Below are positions 1 through 12,500 of a DNA stretch of 64,000 nucleotides, piece by piece (positions within the stretch are counted from its first letter, which is position 1; each line of letters begins with the position of its first letter). Origin of the DNA: Leuctra nigra (lineage: Eukaryota; Arthropoda; Insecta; Plecoptera; Leuctridae). The stretch covers positions 19,252,345 through 19,316,344 of the forward strand of contig OW203762.1 in the NCBI GenBank assembly GCA_934045905.1, written 5' to 3'. The translations under genes and the position numbers were made by a program. The notes under the pieces are model-generated. The model made no database searches, was not told the origin of the DNA, and saw only the letters and a list, made by a program, of their open reading frames with translations.

Positions 1-136
1 GCGATTGCTTAAAAGCTGTGATTGTTTGGTTCCACCGTTCAGACAAACAATTAGTATGTTCCTCCTTGGTCTAATCCAAATCTTTTACTATTCTGTTTCG
101 GGTCATGACTTGCAAACATTAATATCCAGAATACGG

Positions 137-411
137 AACAGGTTGGGTGAGTGGTTAACGCTCTGAACTTGTATTTCGGAGGCCCGGGTTCGATTCCCGC
201 GGCCGTCCTTCCTGACTGTTTTTTTTCGTGGTTTTCCCTCAGTCGACAGGCAAATGCTGGGAAGGTAGCCTACTTAGAAGCCACCACCACCTCCTTCCCA
301 CCTTCCATCCTTACCGACTCTTCACCATCATCTCCCAATCATCATCATAACCATTCATCCGTCGCCATTAGCCTAGCTGCAGAACAGTGCGACGTTAAGC
401 CACAGACAAAA
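137..411 (+). mobile_element. tRNA-derived SINE
   Basis: The head has RNA polymerase III promoter boxes: A-box-like gggtgagtggttaacgc and B box gggttcgattccc. The tRNA-unrelated body carries ggttttccctcagtcgac and a tail ending near gcgacgttaagccac. The 97-codon open frame inside is fortuitous. Confidence 0.75.
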
Positions 412-974
412 AATCCAGAATCCAGCTTCAAGAATCAATTTTAAAGATACAGTACACTGCTCAGATACCTTCACTATCAATACCGTTTACAAGTCAACTG
501 ACTCAAAATGATGAATTTTACTTCGCAGCATCATTTTATTTGTGGAAGTGACAGTGGCGCTTTCTGGTGGCAGTAAAAGCATAGATTAGATGGACTGTAG
601 TTGTGAGCTTGTAAATGAAAGTGTAAATCAATCAAAGTGCGACTAAAATCTTCTGGTACTCCCCTGCAAGTGAAAGGAAAACCCTGCAACTACACCGCAG
701 TACAGCTGCGTTAGTTGTGTTGAGTAGATACAGGAGGCAATGCTGCTAAACCAGTCATGCAGGTAATCTAACTGCAAGGGTGAACCTTTCTCTTGGAGTT
801 GACCGTACAATATGGTAATTGTGGATTCTGGGCCAAGTATATCTGGGATTTCGATTAGCCGAACCTCACTCTCAAGGGTTATAATCATAATATAATCCTT
901 TATAAGATCAAGATTTCTATTATATTTTTAGGTGTCATCGATATTTTAGGCGGCAACATTTCTAAGGATTAGAA
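412..974. other. Intergenic DNA, no feature seen
   Basis: No coding, RNA or repeat structure recognised. A minus-strand open frame at 643-888 has no supporting features. Confidence 0.5.
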
Positions 975-1260
975 ATGGTTCAGTTTTTCAATACTCTGCT
1001 AAAACCAGTAATTAAGTTAACACAGTCGTTCTAGGAATGTCATTGGTTGGTGCCATGACAATACAGTCTTATAATCAACCGTTTACAAATTAGCCGAGTA
1101 TTGAAAGACTGGTGTATCTATATTCTATACACATTGTTCTATATTTTAAACGGTTCATTTTGGAATTATGTTGCCATGGCAACCACCAATTTCTTTCCTT
1201 GAATGATCAATTAAACTTAACTGCTGGTTTTAGAAGAGCATTGAAAGACTGACCCTTATT
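975..1260. repeat. Short MITE family with GTCTTTCAATA-type ends, two partial copies
   Basis: Copies of the motif tattgaaagact near 1095-1110 and 1235-1250 and its inverse near 985 surround a ~40-base core (tggttggtgccatgacaata). The same core and ends recur at 18875-19024. Confidence 0.55.
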
Positions 1261-1700
1261 TGAGAAATGTATAAGAAAGCTAAATGTGCAGTGGGACTGG
1301 GGAAGTGCATTCCTCAAGGATTGTTTTGATGACGCTGTATCAATGTGCATAATAGGTATATTAAATATTCTTCCTATGCAGTTGTCACCTCAACTCTAAT
1401 ACGTGCAACTTTAACAAATTTCCAAGTATTTTTTTCCACAAGTTTTATATTTTTGTTGCAAAACTTAGTATTTGAATTGGCATTGAAGACAAAACCTACT
1501 ACAGATATGATGACTAATGAATGGCGGATAAGTATTTTACGGAGAGTATTTTATCAATGATTGTTTGGAAGTGATGTCGTTGATGAGCGTTAATTAATTG
1601 AAGGTTTCACGAGAATAGTTAGTAATACCATGCAGCAGTGTTGTAAAAGATACTTCATATTTTTATACCTATATAAATTTATATATGCCTTTATTTTTAT

Positions 1701-1765
1701 ACTAGGAAAACGCTCTGTGTAACGCGTTGATAAGCGAGCACGGATACGTGCAAAACCTCGAACCA
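1701..1765 (-). mobile_element. Family A (Helitron-like) 3' end, reversed fragment
   Basis: Begins actaggaaaacgctctgtg and continues through cgcgttgataagcgagcac, the reverse complement of the CCTAGT ends of copies A1-A5. The rest of this copy is not recognisable before A1 begins. Confidence 0.6.
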
Positions 1766-1883
1766 TAATTCCTTAAAAGCCGGAAATAATATACTTAAAA
1801 CAACTGAAACCTAGAAGCACGATCCACTAAATTATATAAAAAATAGCTGAATTTGCTTCTCATTGCAAGTTATTGCAACAGTT

Positions 1884-3309
1884 ATTGAGCGAGCGAAGCG
1901 AGCGTCTCCTTTTGGCTCATTTGGCACGGACCTCTGTTTTTTTTTTTTTTTTTTTTTTTTTTGTTTTTTTCTGTTACTGACGATATACAGGTCAGAGTTT
2001 TTCTTCGATCGAGCTGAAATTTTGCACACGTGTTTGGACATTCTCTGGGCGTTGCAGACCCTAATTTTTTTGAAATCTACTGATTGGTTAAAATTTAAAT
2101 AAACATCTCCTGATAGGTTGAAAAGTGAAAATGGTCTTCGACAAATCTGATCAAACTCATATTTTGGCTATATGTGTCTAGAGTTTTTCCTCGATCGAGC
2201 TGAAATTTTGCACACATGTAGAGACAAACTTTTCTGTTTGCAGACCTTAAATTTTTTGGAAATTTATTAATTGGCTAAAATTTAAATAAACATCTCCTGA
2301 TGGTAGGTTAAAAAATGAAACTGGTCTTCGATAAATCTGATCAAAATCATATTTTGGCTATACAGGTCAGAGTTTTTCTTTGATCGAGCTGAAATTTTGC
2401 ACACATGTAAAACCAACCTTCTCTGTTTGCACACCATAATTTTTTTTGAAATCCATTCAATTGTTAAAATTTAAATAAATATCTCCTGATAGGCTGAAAA
2501 ATGAAAACGGTCTTCGATAATTCTGATCAAACTCATATTTTGCATGATCATTAAGACCAATATTGTCTCTTATTTTACAAAATTTCATCCCAATCAGTTA
2601 AGAACGTATGAACTTATTGACATTTTTAATATCTGTCAGTAATGAAGTATCGAAATGAATGTTTTCCAGTGCCAATTGAATTGATTCTGATTTGCTTTAT
2701 GAACCAGGTGCTTAGATGCTATTTTAAAGTTTCGATGAAAAGCATATACTTTTAAGTTGATATCATAATTAGTGCTCGAAGTGGGCCGGTATGGGACGGT
2801 ATGGTATACCGGTACTTCTTTACACATTTGATTTCATATCGTTACTTCTCAGAAAAAACGGAATGCTTAAAATCAGATATTCTTGGAAATTTACGTAATT
2901 TTAGATTCTAATTTACTCGTATTTCATCGTTATCTTTTGACTGCATATTTCAAGCATAACTATGATGAACATCCACTACAAGATAAAGTAAAATTCATTA
3001 TTTAATTTAGTTGTTTCATCAAGGTAAAAGACTAATCAAACTAATGACATGACAATGGTTGTCAGTGTAATTCTGGAATCTGGACCCTCATCTAATATCG
3101 TACCCCCCCCCCCCCCCCCCCCTCCACCACGCACGTGGTATTCTTATGTTACCATACCGCCACTATTTAATTCCTACTTCGAGCACTGATCATAATCAAT
3201 TCAATATGGTTGTATATGTTTTCTGTGCGTTGTGTACGCATTTCTGGTTCGAGAATTTGCACGTACCCGTGCTCGCTCATCAACGCGTTACACTGAGCGT
3301 TTTCCTAGT
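1884..3309 (+). mobile_element. Family A copy 1 (Helitron-like, interrupted by a hAT MITE)
   Basis: Starts attgagcgagcgaagcgagc, then cgtctccttttggct, a poly-T tract and three ~185-base direct repeats containing cgatcgagctgaaattttgc (near 2008, 2192, 2378). Ends with hairpin cgctca...tgagcg followed by ttttcctagt. Interrupted at 2770-3188. No coding capacity. The 3' hairpin plus CTAG-T resembles a Helitron terminus, but the 5' end is not the canonical TC. Confidence 0.7.
2770..3188. mobile_element. hAT-type MITE with 8-bp target duplication
   Basis: Ends TAGTGCTCGAAGTGGG and, inverted, CAGTGCTCGAAGTAGG. Flanked by ATCATAAT at 2762-2769 and 3189-3196. Copy A4 (about 8310-8335) shows the uninterrupted site with a single ATCATAAT. 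Contains a C homopolymer near 3104-3122. Confidence 0.88.
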
Positions 3310-3386
3310 TGCAAGTCATTGCAACATGATACACACTCATGTGTATTTATTTCAGTATTTAGGTACGTAGGTATTATGGAATTATT

Positions 3387-4355
3387 ATTGAGCGAGCGAA
3401 GCGAGCGTCTCCTTTTGGCTCTTTTGGCACGGACCTCTGTTTTTTTTTTGTGTGTGTTTTTTTTTCTGTTACTGACGATATACAAGTCACAGTTTTTCTT
3501 TGATCAAGCTGAAATTTTGCACACATGTACTGACCATTTCCGGGCGTTGCAGACCCTAATTTTTTTGAAATCCCCTGACTGGTTCAAATTTAAAAAAAAT
3601 TATCTTTCGATTTGATTGTTTGATCAATTTGAAATTTTGACAAGTCATTGCCACTAACATTTTACCCAATCAAACAAAGTTTCAGCCAAATCCTCCCATT
3701 GGTTAAAATTTAAAACCATCTTTACTGTGATTTTTGAAATTTCAACTAGAACCGTTTAACCGATCTACTTAAAACTTTGGATGGTCATTGGGACCAACAT
3801 TATCTGTGTTTTTGACAATTTTCAGACACAATATCTGTGTTTAAATCCAAAAGTTATTGTCATTTTACGGACATTTTACTTGTTGCTACAGATCACAGCA
3901 ACATTGACGCCTCAGTTCCAATGTTCCAAGGTTGTTAGAACAGAAACTTTCAAACGCATAATTATGACACTTATAATCAACAGATTGATCTGATATTGTG
4001 TACACACACTTATATCATATGAGTGGTCCCAGGTATATTTTTGGAACAAGATCCTGTGATTTTTGAAAATTAACAAGGAACCATTCAATTTGTTATTATT
4101 GTTATTTTATTAGTTATTAGTAATTCCTTGCCACTGTGATAATTTTTATTATCATTTTGTAAGATGTATGAATAAATAAATTAATAAATAAATAAATAAA
4201 TAAATAAAGGTTCAACCGATCGACTTAAAACTATGTATGGTTATTGGGACCAATATTTTTGGAATTTTTGAAGATTTTCATACAAGATTTCGGTTCGAGG
4301 TGTTGCGCGTATCCGTGCTCGCTCATCAACGCGTTACTCAGAGCGTTTTCCTAGT
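3387..4355 (+). mobile_element. Family A copy 2
   Basis: Same 5' sequence as copy 1, ends gcgttttcctagt. Carries a small insertion at about 4091-4205 ending in (aaat)n. Confidence 0.7.
4091..4205 (+). mobile_element. Truncated non-LTR retrotransposon tail
   Basis: About 115 bases ending in (aaat)n, inserted in family A copy 2. Copy 3 at about 7365-7390 has the uninterrupted sequence at the same place. Confidence 0.5.
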
Positions 4356-4889
4356 AAATAAAAAATACAGAGATTCAAACCACAAAATAGGCCATTATCT
4401 AAGTGCTAATATGAGCAAACATAATTTAAGAAACATCCAAACAGTTACTTGCCGTTCCGTATAAAAGAGCTTATTTCTTCCAGCACATTGCTTACCTAAC
4501 ACAAACCTAACACATTGTATCTGATACAAATGAAATAAATATTTCATAAACATAATTTCAATTATCAACCAACCAATCTATTTCTACAATCAAGCAGACA
4601 TTTCATCGGTCTACAAATAATTTGCTCAGCCTTTGAAAAGATTGGAAGTAAGACTGCATGTTAAAACTCTCATAAACAATAAATACCTATACCTATTAAC
4701 TACATCTTCAAAAATAATAAAATAAACCCTAAGTGTAACCTCGCATGTATTGCTTTAACTATTATCTAACCACAAAGAAATAATTGTTAGGTATTCAAAC
4801 AATAATAGATAGACAGCTGCTTGCTTCCGAGTTGTTTTGAATGGAGCGCATCGGGCGGCCGCAACGGACTCCTCAAACCTACAATGCTA

Positions 4890-5106
4890 TTTATATGGGA
4901 AAACGCGATTTTTTTTATTTGTGAACGGATCTTTCTCAAAAACTATACAGGTCTAAGTTAGTATGAGATGAAGGTGTGTGCAAAATTTCAGATCGATACG
5001 TTGACCGGTGCGGCCTGGGTTGAACCAGCAAAAAAAAAAAACAAACACACACACAGAGAAAGTGCCGCAAGAGTCAAGTGGAGACGCTCGCTCCGCTCGC
5101 TTAACC
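4890..5106 (-). mobile_element. Family A related 5' fragment, reversed
   Basis: Contains gagacgctcgctccgctcgc preceded by an A-rich tract and a segment with aaaatttcagatcgatacg, the reverse of the family A 5' region. It resembles the A5 variant (serial GTGCCGCAAGAGTC) more than A1-A4. Confidence 0.55.
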
Positions 5107-6353
5107 AGAAACACACAAAATTTAAAAAATTGTATCTGATTCTGATACAAATAAAATAATAAAATAAATAATTATAGATAAAATACATACAAATGTATCT
5201 GTCAGACATAGATACCTTCCAGAAATGAGTAGATACATATCTATCGCCTATCGGTAACGCTTAAAGCTAAGATGACTTAGAAAACCTTTGAAAACCGTTC
5301 AGGTCATAAAGATATTTTTTTTAATTGAGAATAAATGCGAAATAAATAAATAGATTGTAAGGTAGTTATCGAATATTAATTTAGAGTACTTATATTTTAT
5401 TAAATAAATGTACAAAATAATTTAATTTCTCTGAGTTTTAAATACAAATGAAGGGGAATGTGTTGCGCTGCAAAACACTTTTTGTGTCTTCTTTGTTAAC
5501 AGTTCTAGAATTAAAAAGAAAAAATAAAGATAGTAATATTTCTCAATTTTCTTAAATTTTCTGAAAGGAGACGACACCTGATGGTTAACCCAGAACACTA
5601 ATCATAACTTAAAAAAGTAAAGGTACAAATTGAAATAAAGCTGTGTTTTATTTGGATAAAATGACCTATGAATGCAACCAATTTAATATTTTACTTGCAA
5701 AGTAATTAGTAGTATCTAGATCCACGGATAGGTACACAGAAGTATCTAGATACAGATACAGATTCAGATAAGTAATAAGTATCTAGATCCTGTAGAGATA
5801 CTTTATTACACTGCAATGCATGCGAACTGAATACTATAATTCTGATTAAAATTCCCCTCTTGGAAGCTTTTCATCCAACACTTTGTTTGCGGAAATCCAT
5901 GTTTTCACGTATACAATCGTATCATCCAATCATGTTGAACACCACATTTTCACAACACATTTGCGAAACATTGTCTATATTTATAGCGTATATTTACAGT
6001 TCGTTGCATAAGAAGTTGATTTAATTCACTATCTCGGTAAATAGATACGCCAGGTGTTTCCAATTCATGGAAGGGCGATAATATTTTAATAATCAACAAG
6101 TAAATAAATCATTATTAGATTTCACAACGAAAACTGATCATATCAGATCAGCAAGCTTTATGGAAAATAAGAACAAGGATAGAATTAAATATGTAAATGT
6201 GTAAGTTTGGTCAACGAAAACGATTTAATTAGTTATTTAAAACTTTGGATAAGAAAACGAATAAAAATAATGAACAATTAACTAGATTTAGGAACTATGA
6301 GGTGCTTTCGTCTAGGACTCCATGACCGTGAATAGTCAATGTTTAATACATTA
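5107..6353. other. AT-rich intergenic DNA downstream of the LPMO gene
   Basis: Nothing recognised except a few degenerate agtatctagatac-type direct repeats at 5705-5800. Confidence 0.5.
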
Positions 6354-6359
6354 TTTATT
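6354..6359 (-). terminator. Polyadenylation signal of the AA15 LPMO gene
   Basis: AATAAA on the minus strand, 76 bases after the TAA at 6435. It is the first canonical signal downstream of the stop. Confidence 0.6.
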
Positions 6360-6434
6360 CGGCTTTTGGTGTGACACCAGCATTACAGTATACTGGCTAC
6401 ATCAATGAGCTTATCAAGTACATGCACAGATTGT

Positions 6435-6544
6435 TTAGGACTCGATTGGGGGTAGGATCTGGATGTCAGTGCAAGTTCTGAAGTTCTCTTGTGGTCCGCA
6501 GCCGACGGCAGTCGAGCCGTCGGGGCAGAGACCCCAGGAGTTGG
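6435..6544 (-). CDS. AA15 LPMO exon 4: C-terminus
   Basis: The exon is 110 bases, after a tttcag acceptor. The split codon gives Ala, then NSWGLCPDGSTAVGCGPQEN, FRTCTDIQILPPIES and TAA at 6437-6435. This is the usual end of the catalytic domain, so the protein has no extra C-terminal module. Confidence 0.92.
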
Positions 6545-9500
6545 CTGAAACAAGGAGACATCAGTTAGTTAGTAGTTGGCCAGATATACATTGAAATCAC
6601 CTGTAACGAACCAACCAATACGAGATGGACCCCCAGTGTTTCCTCTGCAATTTCTGTTTCAAACAAGTATAATTGAGCGAGCGAAGCGAGCGTCTCCTTT
6701 TGGCTCTTTTGGCACGGACCTCTGTTTTTTTTGTTTGTTTGTTGTTTTTTTTCTGTTACTGACGATATACAGGTCAAAGTTTTTCTTCGATCGAGCTGAA
6801 ATTTTGCACACATGTACGTAACATTTCTGATTGTTGCAGACCCTAATTTTTTTGAAATCCATTGATTGGTTCAAATTTAAAAAAAAAAAAAAAATTTGAC
6901 TGGTTGTTTCGATCAAATTGAAATTTTGACAAGTCATTACCCCCAACATTGTACCCAATCAAACAAAGTTTCAGCCAAATCCTCCCATTAGTTAAAATTT
7001 AAAACCATCTTTCCTGTGTTTTTAGACATTTAAACTAGAACCGATTTAACGATCAACTTATAACTTCGCATGATGGTTGGGACCAACATTATCTGCATTT
7101 TTGACAATTTTCATACTAATCTGTGTTTAAATCCGAAAGTTATTGACATTTTACGGACTTTTTGCGTGTTGGCTGTCAAATTCACGGCGACTTCGACTCT
7201 TCAGTTCAAGGCAAGGTAGTTAGAGCAGAAACTTTCAAACGCAAATGAAACTGATAATGACCGTTCAACAGTCGATCTGATATTGTGTAGACACACTTAT
7301 ATCATATGAGTGGTCTGAGGTATATTTTTTGAAGGAGATCCTGTGATTTTTGAAAATTAATACGGAACCGTTCAATCATAAAGGTTCAATCGATCAACTT
7401 AAAGCTTTGCATGGTTATTTGGACCAATATTTTAGGAATTTTTTGAGATTTTTATACCAATCTGTGGCGAAATTTTAGAATTATTTCCTTTTAATTACAT
7501 TTTCGATAGACCGGTTCGAGATATTGCGCGTATCCGTGCTCGCTCATCAACGCGTTACTCAGAGCGTTTTCCTAGTATACAAAATAAAACGCCGATAATC
7601 TGATCAAAGCGTCAACAGACTTAGTTCAGAACTGTCGACAACATTATTGAGCGAGCGAAGCGAGCGTCTCCTTTTGGCTCTTTTGGCACGGACCTTTGTT
7701 TTTTTTTCCGTTTACTGACGCTATACAGGTCAGAGTTTTTCTTCGATCGAGCTGAAATTTTGCACACATGTGGAGACAACCCTTTCTGTTTGCTGACCCC
7801 TAATTTTTTGGAAAATAATTGATTGGTTAAAATTTAAATAAACATCTCCTGATGGTAGGTTGAAAAATGAAACTGGTCTTCGATAAATCTGATCAAACTC
7901 ATATTTTGGCTATACAGGTCAGAGTTTTTCTTTGATCGAGCTGAAATGTTGTACACATGTAAAACCAACCTTCTCTGTTTGCATACCATTTTTTTTTTGA
8001 AATCCATTCATTGGTTAAAATTTAAATAAATATCTCCTGATAGGCTGAAAAATAAAAACGGTCTTCGATTATTCTGATCAAACTCATATTTTGCATGATC
8101 ATTAAGACCAATATTGTCTCTTATTTTACAAAATTTCATCCCAATCAGTTAAGAACGTATGAACTTATTGAAATTTTTAATATCTGTCAGTAATGAAGTA
8201 TCGAAATGAATGTTTTCCAGTGCCAATTGAATTGATTCTGATTTGCTTTATGAACCAGGTGCTTAGATTCTATTTTAAAGTTTCGATGAAAAGCATGTAC
8301 TTTTAAGTTGATATCATAATCAATTCAATATGGATGTATATTATGTTTTCTGTGCGTTGTGTACGCATTTCCGGTTCGAGAATTTGCACGTACCCGTGCT
8401 CGCTCATCAACGCGTTACACTGAGCGTTTTCCTAGTAGATTATCTAGTTGGCTTTGCTTTTTCAAAAATTTCACATGCAGTTCGTGACCATAATATCGAT
8501 CACGATATCGATTTATGTTATTATCCATTGTTGAATAACATTAATAGATATTAGGATCACGGTACTACATTTGACATTTTTTGAAAAGCAGAGCTCACTA
8601 GATAATTTGTAATGTTGTCTTCAAAATGGGTTCACACATTGTCAAGGATTTAGTTTCTTGTGGCAAAGACAATGTTGTTTAAGCGGTGTGCCCATTTATA
8701 GACTAAACTTGACTCCAGAGTTACTCATTCTTGAACCATTGGTATTATAGTATTGTTTGTGTATATATGGAACTTTGAAAATGACCGTGTTAACTTTTTT
8801 GAGAAGTTACAGTGAGCGCGTTTAAAAAAGGAACTTCCCCAACTATCCGTGTTGGCTGCTGGTCATGTTCCATGACAATCAAAGCTTGTTATTATCGTTG
8901 AAATGGAAGGTCACCTAATCGAGTGAGACAAGAAGATCGCTTGAACCGACTTCTGATGGTGCGATCTAACATTTTTCAGTCAATCAGATTTATTGAACGA
9001 TCAATTTTAGTTGTGCCAAGTGTACCTACACAGAATGGAGGATGTAAACCTGTACATACGCCAATGATTGTAATAAAGAAGGTAGGTACCTGTGTTGTAG
9101 TGCCACTGGAGCACACATCTCTGGCAGGTGACACCCTGGGGCAGATGGACGTCGACGAAGAAGGTGCCTGTGTTGGAGTGCGGCAGAGTGTATCGCGTCT
9201 TGGAACCGTCTTCAACGGGCAGGATGTTGGCGAGGAAGCACTCCTCAGTCTCGATGGCGTCCACGTTGGGGAGGACGCAGAGTCGGAACTCCAACCAGCC
9301 GTCGTGGTTGGCCGTCAAGAGGGTCTCGGTGCGGATCACCTGTCCCACGTTGTATCTGAGGGCGAAGCGGTTGTTAAAGTAGAGGCATCTATACTTGATT
9401 TATGCTTTACAAATCAAATCAATATATATTGGATATATATATTTTGCTTCGTTGATATATTTTATACTAATGTTATGTAGTAGTACATAAATACGATATT

Positions 9501-12500
9501 TTTTCAAGAAATTGATATTTTTTAAATCAATGCATGCAGTACGAAATAAGTTCTTTACTTGATTTTCAGCATTTTCTATTTTCTAATAGAAACAGGCGAA
9601 ATCAGGCTGTTTTAACAGATTATCTATTTTTTTAAAGAGATATTATTTTTTTTAACACAACATTTGAAAACGGGTAAAATTATCAGAAAAATACTAGCTT
9701 TCCAGCAAACTCAAACTTTTTTTATGTGTATTTTATATTTCAATTACTGCAGATGATTTAAATTAAATTTTGACATCCGTCCATGTTACCTTATGGGAAA
9801 TATCAAAATTATTTTTCAAAGATATCTCGTAAAATAATCCTGTAAACATGTTTTTGTTTACGTATTTGCATTTGATACAGTTTGAGGTGTACGTATTTCA
9901 AGAAAATTTGAAGAATTTCTATTTAACAAGAACTTTTGGTGGAAGTACTTTAACAATGTTTGGAAGTGGCTTGGGAGCTACAATACCAGTTTACTATTGC
10001 AGAAATATTTTAAAATCCACCCCTCATCTCGCATATGCGAATCCGTACTAAGTGTAGGAGCGCAGGAGTCGGTTGAACGGAAAATTAAATTGTTAAATTG
10101 TTAAATTGTTAAATTGTTAAACAGTTGTTAAATTGCGGGTTGCAGTTCGGCTGTGAAAACGACTATAGTAGGTCGAGAGTTCTAGAAACTTGGATATCTA
10201 ATAAAATTGTTAATTTTGAGCTGCATGCGTTACTATCAATGTGAACGCAAGCAGGGGAAATTTAACATTTTTAAAAGATAACGCATTTCATAGAACTCCG
10301 TTACTTATTAACGGCGTTCAAGTAATTCGAGATCAAGGTGTGAAATGTGAACTATTGCTTGTATCTATCGTTGGAAAATAATAAATAATTGAAATTAGAG
10401 ACGGAAAATAATATCCCGCCTATGTCACCATTTGTAATATTTATACAGTATTAGACGATGAGCCAGCCGTAGTGGACCCTCCCCCCACCTGCTCCATGAG
10501 ATCTGAAAGTGGTTTTGGGTACCTCAAGGTACGCACATTACACTTTCACTTGTTTGACATCTGCCCGGTGGTGGAACAACCCCCCTGGGCCCTCATTCAC
10601 GTACATTGTCCTTATCCTTGCCTACCCCGGGGTAGCCTACCACTTGCTTACCACCTCGGGGTAGCGAATGACACATTCGTATTCACGAAGCAGTGGTATC
10701 TTGGTGGTAGGTCACTGCCTACTTGAAATTTGAATAGTGTAAATAGAACGTAAATTTTAAGTAGGCAGTGGATTATTCCACCAATCAGATTCAAATATCA
10801 TTTTCTGCGCGCGTGCATTTGTCTTTATTAAAAATAGTGACAGTTCAATTCCAAACGATAAACTATACAAATACGGAACGAAATGTGTTAGTTCAATAAA
10901 ATCTGGTGCAACAATAGTTTTCTACGGTGAATTCAGTGCTAACTTAACTCTGCAACATAAAAATATGAAGTTTATTACTTATATCTAGTGTTTAAGAAAA
11001 TGTTTTGGAGGTTATATGGTCCATGGATTGACTTACTATAACCAATAATACTATCCGATATTGTGTGGAATGACTAAATAAACATGAACTAACATAGAAA
11101 ACGTAAGTAAAAGACAAATTAGATGCAATAAACACACAACACAGCTGATCAGATGACGACGCGAAGGAATTACTTCAAACAGTTGTTTTGACAGACATGT
11201 CAAGTTAAAAATGGCCGCCAATAAGTTACCACCAACTTCAAACTTGGTTACCACGGCTTACCCCTGCCTCGAGGTAGGGGTAGACTCTACCCCGGGGTAA
11301 GACATGATAACTTCTTCGTGAATACCGATACCACTGCCACCCGGTCTACCACGCCTTACCACTCGCTATCATGGCTTACCCCATGTACGTGAATGAGGGC
11401 CCAGGGGGGCGCAAAGGGTGATTTTTGGGGTATTTTGTCACACGTTTTATTTTTTTGTGGGCTAACGGGACATGATAATTACAATCAGTTTGCATATTTG
11501 AATGAAGGTTGACATAAGTAATTATATCCATATTTGTTTGTAAGGGCAATACCCTTAAATCAAAATTTTGGATTTTTTGGAAGTCGGGGGGGAATTACCC
11601 AAAAATGTTTTTTTGGTAGTCAATCGATTCGTATTTAAAAGTTGTTCATGAATGTATTCCATCAATTTTGCAAAATTTTGTGTTTACAACCTGTTTTAAC
11701 GGGATTAAGAGTCTCTTATGGGTTTATAATGTTAAATATTTGATTTTTTTGGGGGTCAAAAGTTAAAATTTTATCAAATGTTTTTCAACATTATTAATTG
11801 GTATGACATAAGTCAATATATTTATATATTTTTGTTGAAGTGAAACCATTATTTATACAATTTTGACAATATTAACTTTTTTAATGGTAATTTTCTAAAA
11901 TTTTGTAAACATTTTAAAAATAGTGGGTTTGCATTAACAAAAATATGTAAATATATTAACGTATGCTATACCAATTAATAATATTGAATAAAAAAATTAT
12001 AAAATTTTACTTTTGACCCTAAAAAAAATCAAATATTTAACATTATAAGCCCATAAGAGACACTTAATCCCGTTAAAACAGGTTGTAAACACAAAATTTT
12101 GCAAAATTGATGGAATACATTCATGAACAACTTTTAAATACGAATCGATTGACTACCAAAAAAAAAATTTTTGGGTAATTCCCCCCTAACTTCCAAAAAA
12201 TCCAAAATTTTGATTTAAGGGTATTGCCCTTACAAACAAATATGGATATATTTACTTATGACAACCTTCATTCAAATATGCAAATTGATTGTAATTATCA
12301 TGTCCCGTTAGCCCACAAAAAAATAAAACGTGTGACAAAATACCCCAAAAGTCACCCTTTGCGCCCCCCTGGGGGGTTGTTCCACCACCGGGCAGATGTC
12401 AAACAAGTGAAAGTGTAATGTGCGTACCTTGAGGTACCCAAAACCACTTTCAGACCTCATGGAGCAGGGGGGGGGGAGGGTCCACTACGGCTGGCTCATG

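Noticed and set aside
3104..3122. Homopolymer G/C runs (also near 31725, 31800, 32680, 40540) as G-quadruplex regulators
   Set aside because: They lie mostly in or next to mobile elements and their lengths are likely assembly-dependent.
9007..9348. 113-codon open frame with its own ATG
   Set aside because: It is LPMO exon 3 read through the donor at 9089 into the intron; the real exon is 9355-9090.
8923..9480. 185-codon plus-strand open frame
   Set aside because: It is the antisense shadow of LPMO exon 3 and its flanking repeat.
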